Origin: Citrobacter rodentium NBRC 105723 = DSM 16636
GTDB lineage: Bacteria > Pseudomonadota > Gammaproteobacteria > Enterobacterales > Enterobacteriaceae
Direction: 5' to 3'
Length of the DNA stretch: 64,000 bases
Assembly (NCBI RefSeq): GCF_021278985.1
Contig: NZ_CP082833.1
Coordinates: 4,154,001 to 4,218,000, forward strand
Position numbers and translations under genes: made by a program. Below are positions 45,825-57,181 of this stretch, one piece after another; position 1 is the stretch's first letter; every line of letters starts with the position of its first letter. The notes below the pieces were generated by a model. The model was not told the DNA's origin, ran no database searches, and saw only the letters and a program-made list of their open reading frames with translations.

Positions 45825-47168
45825 ATGGATCAGACACGCTCTCTGGAATCGTTCTTCAACCATGTACAAAAGCGCGACCCGGATCAGACCGAGTTCGCGC
45901 AGGCCGTTCGTGAAGTGATGACCACCCTGTGGCCGTTCCTTGAACAAAACCCACGTTATCGAGAAATGTCATTACTGGAACGTTTGGTTGAGCCAGAGCG
46001 TGTGATCCAGTTTCGCGTCGTGTGGCTCGACGACCGCAATCAGGTTCAGGTTAACCGCGCCTGGCGCGTGCAGTTTAACTCGGCGATTGGCCCGTACAAA
46101 GGCGGGATGCGCTTCCACCCCTCGGTTAACCTCTCCATCCTGAAATTCCTCGGCTTTGAGCAAACCTTTAAAAACGCCCTCACCACCCTGCCGATGGGCG
46201 GCGGGAAAGGCGGCAGCGATTTCGATCCGAAAGGCAAAAGCGAAGGCGAAGTGATGCGCTTTTGCCAGGCGCTGATGACCGAGCTCTACCGCCACCTGGG
46301 GCCGGATACTGACGTTCCGGCCGGGGATATCGGCGTCGGCGGCCGCGAAGTGGGCTTTATGGCCGGGATGATGCGTAAGCTATCCAATAACAGCGCCTGC
46401 GTCTTTACCGGCAAAGGGCTTTCTTTCGGCGGCAGCCTGATCCGTCCGGAAGCCACCGGCTATGGGCTGGTGTACTTCACCGAAGCGATGCTCAAACGTC
46501 ACGGCCTCGGTTTCGAAGGGATGCGCGTGGCGGTTTCCGGCTCCGGCAACGTGGCGCAATACGCTATTGAAAAAGCAATGGAATTTGGCGCACGCGTGGT
46601 GACGGCATCGGATTCCAGCGGTACGGTGGTGGATGAAAGCGGCTTCAGCAAAGAGAAGCTGGCGCGCCTGTGCGAAATCAAAGCAAATCGTGACAGCCGC
46701 CTGTCCGTTTATGCCAAAGAGTTTGGCCTGACCTGGCTGGAAGGCAAACAGCCGTGGTCGGTGCCGGTGGATATCGCCCTGCCGTGTGCGACGCAGAACG
46801 AACTGGATGTTGACGCCGCGCGTATGCTGATCGCCAACGGCGTGAAGGCGGTCGCCGAAGGCGCCAACATGCCGACCACCATCGAAGCTACCGACCTGTT
46901 CCTCGACGCTGGTGTCCTGTTCGCGCCGGGTAAAGCGGCAAACGCAGGCGGCGTTGCCACTTCCGGTCTGGAGATGGCGCAGAACGCCGCGCGTCTGAGC
47001 TGGAAAGCGGAAAAAGTGGACGCCCGTCTGCACCACATTATGCTGGATATCCACCACGCCTGCGTGGAGTATGGCGGCGAAGACAAGCAGACCAACTACG
47101 TGCGCGGCGCCAATATCGCGGGCTTTGTAAAAGTCGCCGACGCGATGTTCGGCCAGGGCGTGATTTAA
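45825..47168 (+). CDS. gdhA: NADP-specific glutamate dehydrogenase
   Basis: Makes glutamate from 2-oxoglutarate and ammonia. 447 residues, the E. coli length. The catalytic lysine is in PMGGGKGGSDFDPKGKS, the NADP fold begins near VSGSGNVAQYA, and SGLEMAQNAARLSW is conserved. AGAGG lies before the ATG. A mobile element now lies 70 bases after the stop, between the gene and the terminator at 48560. Confidence 0.98.
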   Translation: MDQTRSLESFFNHVQKRDPDQTEFAQAVREVMTTLWPFLEQNPRYREMSLLERLVEPERVIQFRVVWLDDRNQVQVNRAWRVQFNSAIGPYKGGMRFHPSVNLSILKFLGFEQTFKNALTTLPMGGGKGGSDFDPKGKSEGEVMRFCQALMTELYRHLGPDTDVPAGDIGVGGREVGFMAGMMRKLSNNSACVFTGKGLSFGGSLIRPEATGYGLVYFTEAMLKRHGLGFEGMRVAVSGSGNVAQYAIEKAMEFGARVVTASDSSGTVVDESGFSKEKLARLCEIKANRDSRLSVYAKEFGLTWLEGKQPWSVPVDIALPCATQNELDVDAARMLIANGVKAVAEGANMPTTIEATDLFLDAGVLFAPGKAANAGGVATSGLEMAQNAARLSWKAEKVDARLHHIMLDIHHACVEYGGEDKQTNYVRGANIAGFVKVADAMFGQGVI

Positions 47169-47178
47169 TTTTCCGTAG

Positions 47179-47239
47179 GCCGGATAAGGCGAAGCCGCCA
47201 TCCGGCATTGATTGCCTGATGGCGCTCTGCTTATCAGGC
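47179..47239. repeat. BIME: two REP units, the second interrupted by an IS
   Basis: First REP at 47179-47206 (arms GCCGGAT / ATCCGGC), second at 47214-47239 (arms GCCTGAT / ATCAGGC). The IS621-type element begins at the CT next to ATCAGGC, and the sequence resumes on its far side with ACAAAG at 48523. Confidence 0.85.
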
Positions 47240-47255
47240 CTTGTATTATCCCTTC

Positions 47256-48415
<1,160 letters not shown>

Positions 48416-48553
48416 AATATGGTGGAAGGGATGAAAAAACAGCGCCTGACGGCGCTGTGACTGGTATGCCTGCAATCCGGTAAGGCGGAAAATAAAAAAG
48501 CTTGCAGGCGATAACAGTATCTACAAAGCAGACCCACCAATACGAACAACGAA

Positions 48554-50500
48554 CTACAGGCCCGCCTCTGCCGATGGCGGGCTTTTTTTCGCCGCCCGCT
48601 TACGCGGCGCGCTCTTTTTCTTCTCGCTGCTTCCGCCGCCGGGGGCGACAATGCCGCGAAAGCGGCGAACCGGCGTCGACTTCGCCTGATCGATCAGCTG
48701 ATACAGCGTTCCTACCAGCGGCTGCATAAAATCCTGATAGCGGCACTGCTTTTCGCTGATTTGCGTCAGCACCGACTCCCAGTGCGCGGTCATATCGGGA
48801 CGGGTCGCCATCTCCGGCAGCGAGTGGAACAGCGCTTTGCCAGCGTCGGTCGAGTGAATATAGCGCCCTTTTTTGGTTAAAAAACCGCGCTTAAACAACA
48901 GCTCGATAATCCCGGCGCGGGTCGCTTCCGTTCCCAGCCCGTCGGTGGCGCGCAGGATCTTCTTCAGATCTTTATCCTGCACAAAGCGGGCGATCCCCGT
49001 CATCGCCGACAGCAGCGTGGCGTCGGTAAAGTGCCGCGGTGGCTGGGTCTGACGCTCAACGACCTCGCCCTTTTCACACAGCAGCTCATCACCTTTCGCC
49101 ACCACCGGCAGCGGCGTTCCGTCGTTCTCCTCGTCGCGCTCTTTACTGCCCAGCAGCGTGCGCCACCCGGCTTCCGCCAGGAAGCGCGCTTTGGCGATAA
49201 ATTTGCCTTTGGCGATCTCCAGCTCTATCACACATTTGCGGAACACCGCATCCGGACAGAACTGCATCAGATACTGACGCGCAATCAGGTTATAAACCTT
49301 CGCTTCATTTTCGCTGAGGTTGATTGTCGAACTGCGCGCAGTAGGAATGATGGCGTGGTGCGCATCGACCTTTTTATCATCCCAGCAGCGGTTGCGGGTA
49401 TCCGGGTTAACCACCGGCTGCGGCAGAAGATCCGGCGCGTGAACGCCGATAGCGTTCATCACCGCATGACGACCGGCAAAGTGCTCTTCCGGCAGGTAGC
49501 GGCAGTCAGAACGCGGGTAGGTGATCAGTTTATGGGTTTCATACAGCCTCTGGCAGATGTCGAGAACGTTTTGCGCGCTCAGGCCGAAACGCTTTGCCGC
49601 CTCAATCTGCAGGGCGGAAAGCGAAAACGGCAGCGGCGCGGATTCTGATTCCCGTTTATCGTTATAGCTGGTGACGAAGGCCGGTTGACCGTTGATCCGG
49701 TTCACCACATGCTCGGCCAGCGGACGGTGCAGCAGTCGCCCCTCCTCGTCCTGATACGGCTCACAGGCTTCGCTCGGCTGCCATATAGCGATAAAACGCT
49801 CGTCAGCGGGAGTGACGATATGCGCTCTCACCTCAAAGAAATCTTTTGGAATAAAGTTCTCAATTTCTTCGTCGCGACGCACCACCAGCCCCAGCACCGG
49901 CGTCTGGACGCGCCCGACCGAGAGCACGCCCTGATAACCAGCATTGCGTCCGAGAATGGTATAAGCGCGGGTCATATTGATGCCGTACAGCCAGTCGGCG
50001 CGGGCGCGCGCCAGCGCCGAAACGCACAGCGGCACAAACTCGCTGTTGGAACGCAGACGCTCAATGGCCCGCTCTACCGCCTGCGGGTTCAGGTCGTTGA
50101 TCAGGCAGCGCTGCACCTGCTGACGCTTTTCCGCCGCCAGCTGCAGGTAATCCAGCACTTCATCGACCAGCAGCTGCCCTTCACGATCCGGGTCGCCGGC
50201 GTGAACGACTTCACTGGCTTCATGCAGGAACCGCTTGATCACATTAAGCTGTTTGGTCACCGACGGACGCGGCTGCAACTGCCACTTTTCCGGCACAATC
50301 GGCAGGTCGGAAAGATTCCAGCGCGCATAGCGGCTGTCATAGACGTCAGGCTGCGCCTGCTCCAGCAGGTGGCCGATACACCAGGTGACCACCTGCCCGT
50401 TTCCGCACTCGATGAAGCCATCGCCTTTACGGTGCGGCTTCGGCAGCACATCGGCAATCGCGCGGGCCAGACTCGGCTTTTCGGCAATAAACAACCGCAT
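48554..50500 (-). CDS. topB: DNA topoisomerase III
   Basis: Type IA topoisomerase that unlinks replicated DNA. 648 residues (E. coli 653). The Toprim residues are in FIAEKPS and HAGDPDREGQLL; the catalytic tyrosine is in LITYPRSDCRYLP (about 328). The C-terminus is a basic tail (RKRAAKKSPPSAEAGL) whose codons overlap a plus-strand terminator. It starts four bases after the selD stop. Confidence 0.97.
   Translation of the reverse strand: MRLFIAEKPSLARAIADVLPKPHRKGDGFIECGNGQVVTWCIGHLLEQAQPDVYDSRYARWNLSDLPIVPEKWQLQPRPSVTKQLNVIKRFLHEASEVVHAGDPDREGQLLVDEVLDYLQLAAEKRQQVQRCLINDLNPQAVERAIERLRSNSEFVPLCVSALARARADWLYGINMTRAYTILGRNAGYQGVLSVGRVQTPVLGLVVRRDEEIENFIPKDFFEVRAHIVTPADERFIAIWQPSEACEPYQDEEGRLLHRPLAEHVVNRINGQPAFVTSYNDKRESESAPLPFSLSALQIEAAKRFGLSAQNVLDICQRLYETHKLITYPRSDCRYLPEEHFAGRHAVMNAIGVHAPDLLPQPVVNPDTRNRCWDDKKVDAHHAIIPTARSSTINLSENEAKVYNLIARQYLMQFCPDAVFRKCVIELEIAKGKFIAKARFLAEAGWRTLLGSKERDEENDGTPLPVVAKGDELLCEKGEVVERQTQPPRHFTDATLLSAMTGIARFVQDKDLKKILRATDGLGTEATRAGIIELLFKRGFLTKKGRYIHSTDAGKALFHSLPEMATRPDMTAHWESVLTQISEKQCRYQDFMQPLVGTLYQLIDQAKSTPVRRFRGIVAPGGGSSEKKKSAPRKRAAKKSPPSAEAGL
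48560..48589 (+). terminator. Plus-strand terminator inside the topB 3' end
   Basis: Stem GCCCGCC / GGCGGGC with a 9-base loop followed by seven Ts on the plus strand. It is placed to stop transcripts coming from gdhA, and now from the IS as well, before they run against topB. The same bases encode the last topB residues on the other strand. Confidence 0.8.
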
Positions 50501-50504
50501 CGAA

Positions 50505-51548
50505 TTAACGGATCTCGACCATGACGCGCCCGCCGCGGGCCTCGACCAGCTCGCCTATCGCCGTCAGGTCGATAGCGAACTTTGCAGCGGCGGCCTGCAC
50601 TTCCGCTACCGCTTCCGGCGTCACCGCCAGCAGCAGGCCGCCGGAAGTTTGCGGGTCGCACAGCAGGTCGCGCACTTCACGCGGCATTTCGCCCATCAAA
50701 TGACCATAGCTGGCAAAGTTTCGTTCGGTGCCGCCCGGCACTGCGCCAAGGCGAATGTACTCCTCAACGCCCGGCAGTTTCGGCACCGCCTGGTAGTCGA
50801 TCTGCGCCTGAACGCCTGCGCCCTGGCACATTTCGCTCAGGTGGCCAAGCAGGCCAAAGCCGGTGACGTCGGTCATCGCTTTAACCCCGTCGATCTCAGC
50901 AAACGCGGCGCCGGCGATATTCATCCGGCACATCACCTCCGTCGCCAGCCCCTGATGCTCAGGCTTAAGCAGCGACTTTTTCCCGGCGGTAGTCAGAACG
51001 CCAATGCCAAGCGGCTTGGTAAGGAAAAGTTTGCAGCCCGCCTGCGCGGTGCTGTTTTTCTTTACCCGTTCGGTAGGCACGACGCCCGTCACCGCCAGAC
51101 CAAAGATCGGTTCCGGCGCGTCAATCGAGTGGCCGCCCGCCAGCGCAATCCCCGCCTGACGACAGGCAAACCGCCCACCTTCGGTCACCTCGCGGGCGAT
51201 TTCCGGCGATAGTTTACTGACAGGCCAGCCGAGAATGGCAATCGCCATAATCGGTTTGCCGCCCATGGCGAAAATATCGCTGATGGCGTTGGTCGCCGCA
51301 ATACGGCCAAAATCAAATGGATTATCGACGATCGGCATAAAGAAGTCGGTGGTACTGATAACGCTGGTGCCGTTGCCCAGGTCATACACCGCCGCGTCGT
51401 CGCGGGTCTCATTGCCCACAAGCAGGTTCGGGTCGACAAACTTCGCCTGCTCGCTGTGCAGAATGGTTTCCAGCACTTTCGGGGAAATTTTACAACCACA
51501 ACCCGCTCCGTGGCTGTACTGCGTTAAACGAATAGCATGCTCGCTCAT
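50505..51548 (-). CDS. selD: Selenophosphate synthetase
   Basis: Makes selenophosphate, the selenium donor for selenocysteine and selenouridine. 347 residues from MSEHAIRLTQYS; the ATG two codons up has no room for the ribosome site AGGAG. The active cysteine and lysine are Cys17 and Lys20 in HGAGCGCKIS. ATP-binding parts include GGHSIDAPEP and DPQTSGGLLL. Upstream of topB with a 4-base gap. Confidence 0.97.
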   Translation of the reverse strand: MSEHAIRLTQYSHGAGCGCKISPKVLETILHSEQAKFVDPNLLVGNETRDDAAVYDLGNGTSVISTTDFFMPIVDNPFDFGRIAATNAISDIFAMGGKPIMAIAILGWPVSKLSPEIAREVTEGGRFACRQAGIALAGGHSIDAPEPIFGLAVTGVVPTERVKKNSTAQAGCKLFLTKPLGIGVLTTAGKKSLLKPEHQGLATEVMCRMNIAGAAFAEIDGVKAMTDVTGFGLLGHLSEMCQGAGVQAQIDYQAVPKLPGVEEYIRLGAVPGGTERNFASYGHLMGEMPREVRDLLCDPQTSGGLLLAVTPEAVAEVQAAAAKFAIDLTAIGELVEARGGRVMVEIR

Positions 51549-51664
51549 GGACATCTCCTGTCATTGCAATCGGGCTATGGTAGCGCTCATTCCCTGATGT
51601 GGTAAGTATGCGCGTCTGAATTCCGGCCTCTTTGCTCAGAATCCAGACAGTTTTGCGGATTATT

Positions 51665-52216
51665 CTAGAATAAAGTGACGAATGGCGCCGTGTCCGGCAC
51701 GTTAATGGTGGTGGAGGCTTTCAGCTGCGGCGTGCCAAGGTAGAGAAAACCGACGATTTTATCCTGCGCACGACAGCCAAACGCCTCGCGCACCACCGGG
51801 CTTTCGGTTAACGCCCCGCTGCGCCAGATGCCGCCAAAGCCCTGCGCTACCGCCGCCATTTGCATCGCCATCACCGCGCAGCCGGCGGACATCTCCTGTT
51901 CCCAGAGCGGGACTTTATGATTTTCCTGACACTTCGCCACTACCGCGATAATCAGCGGCGCGCGAAACGGCGCGCTGCGCGCTTTTTCTATGGCTTTTTC
52001 ATCGCCATCGGCGGCCAGCGCCCCTTTTTCCAGCACGGCGCTGAAACGCTCGCGTCTTTCGCCCTCGATCACAAAAAAATGCCAGGGCTGAAGGGACTTA
52101 TGGTCGGGCGCCCGCATTCCCGCCCGCAGGATATTCTGTAATTGCTCACCGGCAGGAGCAGGCTCTGCCAGACGCGAGGCGCTACGGCGGTTAACAAGTA
52201 ATTCAAGTGCATCCAT
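51665..52216 (-). CDS. ydjA: Nitroreductase-family protein YdjA
   Basis: FMN-dependent oxidoreductase-like protein of 183 residues, one of the smallest of its family. FMN-binding parts are the N-terminal NRRSASRLAEPAP and the C-terminal GFLYLGTPQ. Substrate unknown. It sits upstream of selD on the same strand, with about 115 bases between. Confidence 0.94.
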   Translation of the reverse strand: MDALELLVNRRSASRLAEPAPAGEQLQNILRAGMRAPDHKSLQPWHFFVIEGERRERFSAVLEKGALAADGDEKAIEKARSAPFRAPLIIAVVAKCQENHKVPLWEQEMSAGCAVMAMQMAAVAQGFGGIWRSGALTESPVVREAFGCRAQDKIVGFLYLGTPQLKASTTINVPDTAPFVTLF

Positions 52217-52381
52217 TTGGTTAACTCCTGTCAGGGTAAATATTCACAAAATTAACATGTGGGCAGAATTAGTTACAGTGACAACGGTGATTCCTGCTGA
52301 CAACTGCCTGCCGGGTCATTAGGATAGCCTCATCTCACACATCCTGAGCGGATGCCGTATTGGTAATGATAGGGAGAATAC

Positions 52382-54238
52382 ATGCGAACCCTGTGGCGAT
52401 TTATTGCCGGTTTTTTTAAATGGACGTGGCGATTACTGAATTTTGTCCGTGAAATGGTGCTTAATTTGCTCTTTATTTTCCTGATCCTGGTCGGCGTCGG
52501 GATCTGGATGCAGGTCAACAACGGTGCCAGCAGCGAAAAGGTCGCGCGCGGCGCCCTGCTGCTGGATATCTCCGGCGTGATCGTCGATAAGCCGTCCAGC
52601 ACCAATCGCCTGGGCGTGATTGGCCGTCAGCTGTTCGGCGCCAGTTCTGACCGCCTGCAGGAGAACTCCCTGTTTGACATCGTCAACACCATCCGCCAGG
52701 CGAAAGACGATAGCAACATCACCGGTATCGTGATGGATCTGAAGGATTTCGCTGGCGCCGATCAGCCGTCGATGCAATACATCGGTAAAGCGCTGCGCGA
52801 ATTCCGCGACAGCGGTAAGCCGGTCTATGCCATTGGCGATAACTTCAGCCAGGGCCAGTATTACCTGGCAAGCTTCGCCAATAAGATCTGGCTGACTCCG
52901 CAAGGGTCCGTTGACCTGCATGGCTTCGCCACCAACGGTCTGTATTACAAATCCCTGCTGGATAAGCTGAAGGTATCGACCCACGTCTTCCGCGTCGGCA
53001 CCTATAAATCCGCCGTTGAGCCATTTATCCGCGACGATATGTCCCCTGCCGCGCGCGAAGCGGACAGCCGCTGGATTGGCGAACTGTGGCAGAACTACCT
53101 TAACACCATTGCGGCGAACCGCCAGATCACCGCGCAGCAGGTGTTCCCTGGCGCCCAGGGCGTGCTGGACGGCCTGACAAAAGTCGGCGGCGATACCGCG
53201 AAATATGCGCTTGACCATAAGCTGGTTGACGCCCTGCTTTCCAGTAGCGAAATGGAAAAAGCGCTGAGCAAAGCGTTTGGCTGGAGCAAGTCTGATAACA
53301 ACTATCGGGCGATAAGCTATTACGACTACTCGCTGAATACGCCTGCGGATACCGGCAGCTCTGTCGCCGTGGTGTTTGCTAACGGCGCGATTATGGATGG
53401 CGAGGAGACGCCGGGGAACGTTGGCGGCGATACCACCGCCGCGCAAATTCGCGATGCCCGTCTGGACCCGAAAGTGAAGGCTATAGTCCTGCGCGTAAAC
53501 AGCCCCGGCGGCAGCGTGACGGCGTCGGAAGTGATCCGCTCTGAGCTGGCCGCCGCGAAAGCGGCCGGTAAGCCGGTAGTCGTGTCAATGGGCGGTATGG
53601 CGGCATCCGGCGGCTACTGGATCTCCACGCCTGCCAGCTACATTGTCGCTAACCCGAGCACGCTGACCGGCTCGATCGGTATTTTCGGGGTGATCAATAC
53701 CGTTGAGAACAGCCTGGACTCCATTGGCGTACATACCGATGGCGTGGCGACGTCGCCGCTGGCGGATATTTCCATGACCAAAGCCCTGCCGCCGGAAGTT
53801 CAGCAAATCATGCAGCTGAGCATCGAGAATGGCTATAAGCGCTTTATCACCCTGGTCGCCGAGTCGCGTAAATCCACGCCTGAGCAGGTAGATAAAATCG
53901 CTCAGGGCCACGTCTGGACCGGTCAGGACGCAAAAGCGAACGGCCTCGTCGACAGTCTGGGCGATTTCGATGACGCGGTGGCGAAAGCCGCTGAGCTGGC
54001 GAAACTCAAACAGTGGCATATCGACTATTATCAGAGCGAGCCGTCCTTCTTCGATATGGTAATGGACAGTATGTCCGGCTCGGTGCGCGCGATGCTGCCG
54101 CAGGCGATTCAGGCGATGCTGCCCGCGCCGTTGGCCACCGCCGCCAGCGCGGTTAAAGCCGAAGGCGACAAGCTGGCGGCGTTTAACGATCCGCAAAACC
54201 GTTATGCCTTTTGTCTGACCTGCGCTAACATGCGCTAA
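52382..54238 (+). CDS. sppA: Protease IV (signal peptide peptidase)
   Basis: Inner-membrane serine protease that degrades signal peptides left after secretion. 618 residues, as in E. coli. One N-terminal membrane helix (VLNLLFIFLILVGVGIWMQV, about 25-45), then two S49 domains facing the periplasm. The catalytic lysine is in VGTYKSAVEP (about 209) and the serine in GGMAASGGYWIS (about 409). A REP follows and then ansA. Confidence 0.97.
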   Translation: MRTLWRFIAGFFKWTWRLLNFVREMVLNLLFIFLILVGVGIWMQVNNGASSEKVARGALLLDISGVIVDKPSSTNRLGVIGRQLFGASSDRLQENSLFDIVNTIRQAKDDSNITGIVMDLKDFAGADQPSMQYIGKALREFRDSGKPVYAIGDNFSQGQYYLASFANKIWLTPQGSVDLHGFATNGLYYKSLLDKLKVSTHVFRVGTYKSAVEPFIRDDMSPAAREADSRWIGELWQNYLNTIAANRQITAQQVFPGAQGVLDGLTKVGGDTAKYALDHKLVDALLSSSEMEKALSKAFGWSKSDNNYRAISYYDYSLNTPADTGSSVAVVFANGAIMDGEETPGNVGGDTTAAQIRDARLDPKVKAIVLRVNSPGGSVTASEVIRSELAAAKAAGKPVVVSMGGMAASGGYWISTPASYIVANPSTLTGSIGIFGVINTVENSLDSIGVHTDGVATSPLADISMTKALPPEVQQIMQLSIENGYKRFITLVAESRKSTPEQVDKIAQGHVWTGQDAKANGLVDSLGDFDDAVAKAAELAKLKQWHIDYYQSEPSFFDMVMDSMSGSVRAMLPQAIQAMLPAPLATAASAVKAEGDKLAAFNDPQNRYAFCLTCANMR

Positions 54239-54246
54239 ATTATGTC

Positions 54247-54276
54247 GCCGGATGGCAAAGCCAACCGCCATCCGGC
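54247..54276. repeat. REP element between sppA and ansA
   Basis: Arms GCCGGATGGC / GCCATCCGGC around AAAGCCAACC, directly after the sppA stop. Confidence 0.8.
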
Positions 54277-54314
54277 CACAATGTCCGCCTCTTCCCTGAA
54301 AAATGAACATCATC

Positions 54315-55331
54315 ATGCAGAAGAAATCTATTTACGTTGCCTATACCGGCGGCACCATTGGGATGCAGCGTTCGGAACAGGGTTACATTCCGGTTTCCGG
54401 TCACCTTCAGCGCCAGCTGGCGCTGATGCCCGAATTCCATCGTCCGGAAATGCCCGACTTCACTATTCATGAATACGCTCCGCTGATGGACTCGTCCGAT
54501 ATGACGCCGGCGGACTGGCAGCATATTGCCGACGACATTCAGGCGCATTACGACGAGTATGATGGCTTCGTTATCCTGCACGGAACGGACACCATGGCGT
54601 TCACCGCCTCGGCGCTGTCGTTTATGCTGGAGAATCTTGGCAAACCGGTAATAGTGACAGGGTCACAAATCCCGCTGGCCGAGCTGCGTTCAGACGGGCA
54701 GATCAATCTGCTTAACGCGCTGTACGTGGCGGCCAATTATCCGATTAATGAAGTCACCCTGTTTTTCAACAATCGGCTGTTTCGCGGTAACCGCACGACG
54801 AAAGCCCACGCGGACGGCTTTGACGCCTTCGCCTCTCCCAACCTTCAGCCGCTGCTGGAAGCCGGCATCCATATCCGGCGACTCGGCACCCCGCCCGCTC
54901 CACATGGCGACGGGCCGTTAGTCGTCCACCCTATCACTCCGCAGCCGATTGGCGTGGTGACCATTTATCCGGGCATTTCCGCCGACGTGGTGCGGAACTT
55001 TCTGCGCCAGCCGGTGAAGGCGCTGATTCTGCGCTCTTATGGCGTGGGCAACGCGCCGCAGAATAAAGCGTTTCTGCGCGAGCTGAGCGAGGCCAGCGAC
55101 CGCGGGATCGTGGTGGTCAACCTGACGCAGTGCATGTCGGGCAAAGTGAATATGGGCGGTTACGCCACCGGTAACGCGCTGGCCCATGCCGGGGTGATTG
55201 GCGGCGCGGATATGACCGTGGAGGCGACGCTGACCAAACTGCATTTTCTGTTAAGCCAGGGTCTGGACACAGCGGCAATCCGCAAGGCCATGAGGCAAAA
55301 CCTGCGTGGCGAACTGACGCCGGACGACTAA
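54315..55331 (+). CDS. ansA: Cytoplasmic L-asparaginase I
   Basis: Hydrolyses asparagine to aspartate and ammonia. 338 residues from MQKKSIYVAYTGG; the ATG four codons up is not conserved. The nucleophile threonine is in AYTGGTIGM, and the second active-site set is HGTDTMAF with the lysine of TTKAHADG. No signal peptide, as expected for form I. Ten bases before pncA, so probably co-transcribed. Confidence 0.97.
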   Translation: MQKKSIYVAYTGGTIGMQRSEQGYIPVSGHLQRQLALMPEFHRPEMPDFTIHEYAPLMDSSDMTPADWQHIADDIQAHYDEYDGFVILHGTDTMAFTASALSFMLENLGKPVIVTGSQIPLAELRSDGQINLLNALYVAANYPINEVTLFFNNRLFRGNRTTKAHADGFDAFASPNLQPLLEAGIHIRRLGTPPAPHGDGPLVVHPITPQPIGVVTIYPGISADVVRNFLRQPVKALILRSYGVGNAPQNKAFLRELSEASDRGIVVVNLTQCMSGKVNMGGYATGNALAHAGVIGGADMTVEATLTKLHFLLSQGLDTAAIRKAMRQNLRGELTPDD

Positions 55332-55341
55332 GGAGATCTCT

Positions 55342-55983
55342 ATGACGCATCGCGCTCTGTTACTGGTCGATTTACAAAACGACTTCTGCGCCGGCGGCGC
55401 GCTGGCGGTCCCCGAAGGCGACAGCACGGTGGACATTGCTAACCGGCTGATAAGCTGGTGTCAGGCGCGCGGCGTGCTGGTTATCGCCAGTCAGGACTGG
55501 CATCCGGCCAACCACGGCAGTTTCGCCAGCCAGCATCAGGTTGAACCTTATACCCGGGGGCAGCTTGACGGTCTGGCGCAAACCTTCTGGCCCGATCACT
55601 GCGTGCAGCATACCGAAGGCGCGGCGCTGCATCCGCTGTTAAATCAGCAAGCCATCGGGGAGGTATTTTACAAAGGCGAAAATCCGCAGGTTGACAGCTA
55701 CAGCGCGTTTTTTGATAACGGACGTCGTCAACAGACCGGTCTGGACGCCTGGCTGAAAGCACATGACGTTAGCGAGCTGATCGTTATGGGGCTGGCGACC
55801 GACTACTGCGTAAAATTCACCGTGCTGGACGCCTTGCAGTTAGGCTATAGCGTAAACGTCATCACCGACGGCTGTCGCGGCGTGAACCTGCAGCCACAGG
55901 ACAGCAGCCAGGCGTTTATGGAGATGGCCGCAGCAGGCGCAACGCTGTATACCCTGGCCGACTGGGAAGAGACGCAGGGTTAA
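55342..55983 (+). CDS. pncA: Nicotinamidase/pyrazinamidase
   Basis: Turns nicotinamide into nicotinate for NAD salvage, and activates pyrazinamide. 213 residues. Active aspartate in LLVDLQNDF, metal ligands in DWHPANHGSF, and the nucleophile cysteine in LATDYCVKFT (about 156). The ribosome site AAGGAG precedes the ATG. A REP follows. Confidence 0.97.
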   Translation: MTHRALLLVDLQNDFCAGGALAVPEGDSTVDIANRLISWCQARGVLVIASQDWHPANHGSFASQHQVEPYTRGQLDGLAQTFWPDHCVQHTEGAALHPLLNQQAIGEVFYKGENPQVDSYSAFFDNGRRQQTGLDAWLKAHDVSELIVMGLATDYCVKFTVLDALQLGYSVNVITDGCRGVNLQPQDSSQAFMEMAAAGATLYTLADWEETQG

Positions 55984-55989
55984 AAGCCG

Positions 55990-56030
55990 TTGCCGGATGG
56001 CGCGGCGTCTGTCTGATGCGCCGTGCCGCC
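55990..56030. repeat. REP-like hairpin between pncA and ydjE
   Basis: GCCGGATGGCGCGGCGTCTG followed by CTGATGCGCCGTGCCGCC: imperfect palindromes between convergent genes. Confidence 0.6.
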
Positions 56031-56031
56031 C

Positions 56032-57098
56032 TCATTTGACAGCGGAAATCTCTTCCAGTGATACCCTTCGCGTTTCAGTACCAAAGAGAAACAGAATTAA
56101 CGCGCATAACACCAGCATTACTCCGAGTACAACAAACACGGTAACCGGGCCGTAGCGTGTCAACAACAGAGCAACGCCGTACGGCGTAAATACTGCCACA
56201 ATTCTTCCTACCGCATTTACAAACCCCGATCCACGCAGGCGCAGATGTGTCGGCCACAGCTCCGGCACGTAGACCGCTGAGGCAAAGCAAACGTACATAT
56301 ACAGGAAAAAAATCATTATCAGGCCATAGCTCAGGATGGCCCATTCCGAGGTCTGGATCGAATAGAAGTAACCCAGAACGGCAATAATAATCAGTAATAA
56401 CGAACCGAATAGGCGTCGAGGAAAGAGGTCAATAACCAGCGCGGCAATAAAGATGCCAGCCGGCGCGCCAATCATAATAATCGCGGTCATAAAGATAGAT
56501 TTGGTGACATCGATCCCGGAGTTTACGAAAATCGTTGGGATCCACACGGTGATGGTATAGAGCGAAATATTCATCGCGATAAGTACAGTGATCGCCACCA
56601 GCGTGCGGCGTAGCATCTGTCCTTTAAATAACAGCCAGAAGTCGCCATTTTCTTTATTATCGGCATTCGCGACCGGCATGTCGCGCGCAGCGGGTAGACT
56701 GATGTTCTTTTCTTGCTCAATCTGAAGCTCGACAGCGCGCAGTTGTTTTTCGGCAATATTTTGCAGGCCTTTTCCCGACAGCCAGCGCGGCGATTCTATG
56801 AAATACCTGCCGGAAAGATACCACGCCAACAGCATACCTGCCCCACCGAGCAGAAACATCACTCGCCAGCTAAGAAAAGCAATAACAACCACGCCAAGCG
56901 CAGCAGACAGCATTGGCGACCAGTTCCCCACAAACGAAAGCCTTGCTGACCATTTACCTCGCACCGACGCGGGAATGAATTCGGTAAACGAAGCATACCC
57001 AATCATGATAAGCGCACCCATTCCTGTTCCCATCAGACAACGGAAGAAAATGAGCCAGTACATATTGGGCACAAAAGAGGCCGCGGTAGCGGAGATCC
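56032..57098 (-). pseudogene. ydjE: ydjE, 3' part (MFS transporter split by IS66-type element)
   Basis: Codes for residues from about 98 to 452 of the major-facilitator transporter YdjE, beginning after the insertion with SATAASFVPNMYWL and ending VSLEEISAVK. Nine or so membrane helices remain. The piece includes one copy of the 8-base target duplication. Together with the part at 59798-60097, less one repeat copy, it forms an open frame of exactly 452 codons, the E. coli length, so nothing else is wrong with it. It belongs to the ydj carbohydrate cluster; its substrate is not known. Confidence 0.95.
57091..57098. repeat. Target-site duplication, left copy
   Basis: GGAGATCC, identical to 59798-59805. 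Eight bases is the usual duplication length for IS66-family elements. Confidence 0.95.
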
Positions 57099-57181
57099 GT
57101 AAGCGTCTCATTTAAACCGTCTGGTCTGTTTCCTCCGGCTCCACAAAAATAATGTCCATCATTTTTAGTGGACACTATCGT

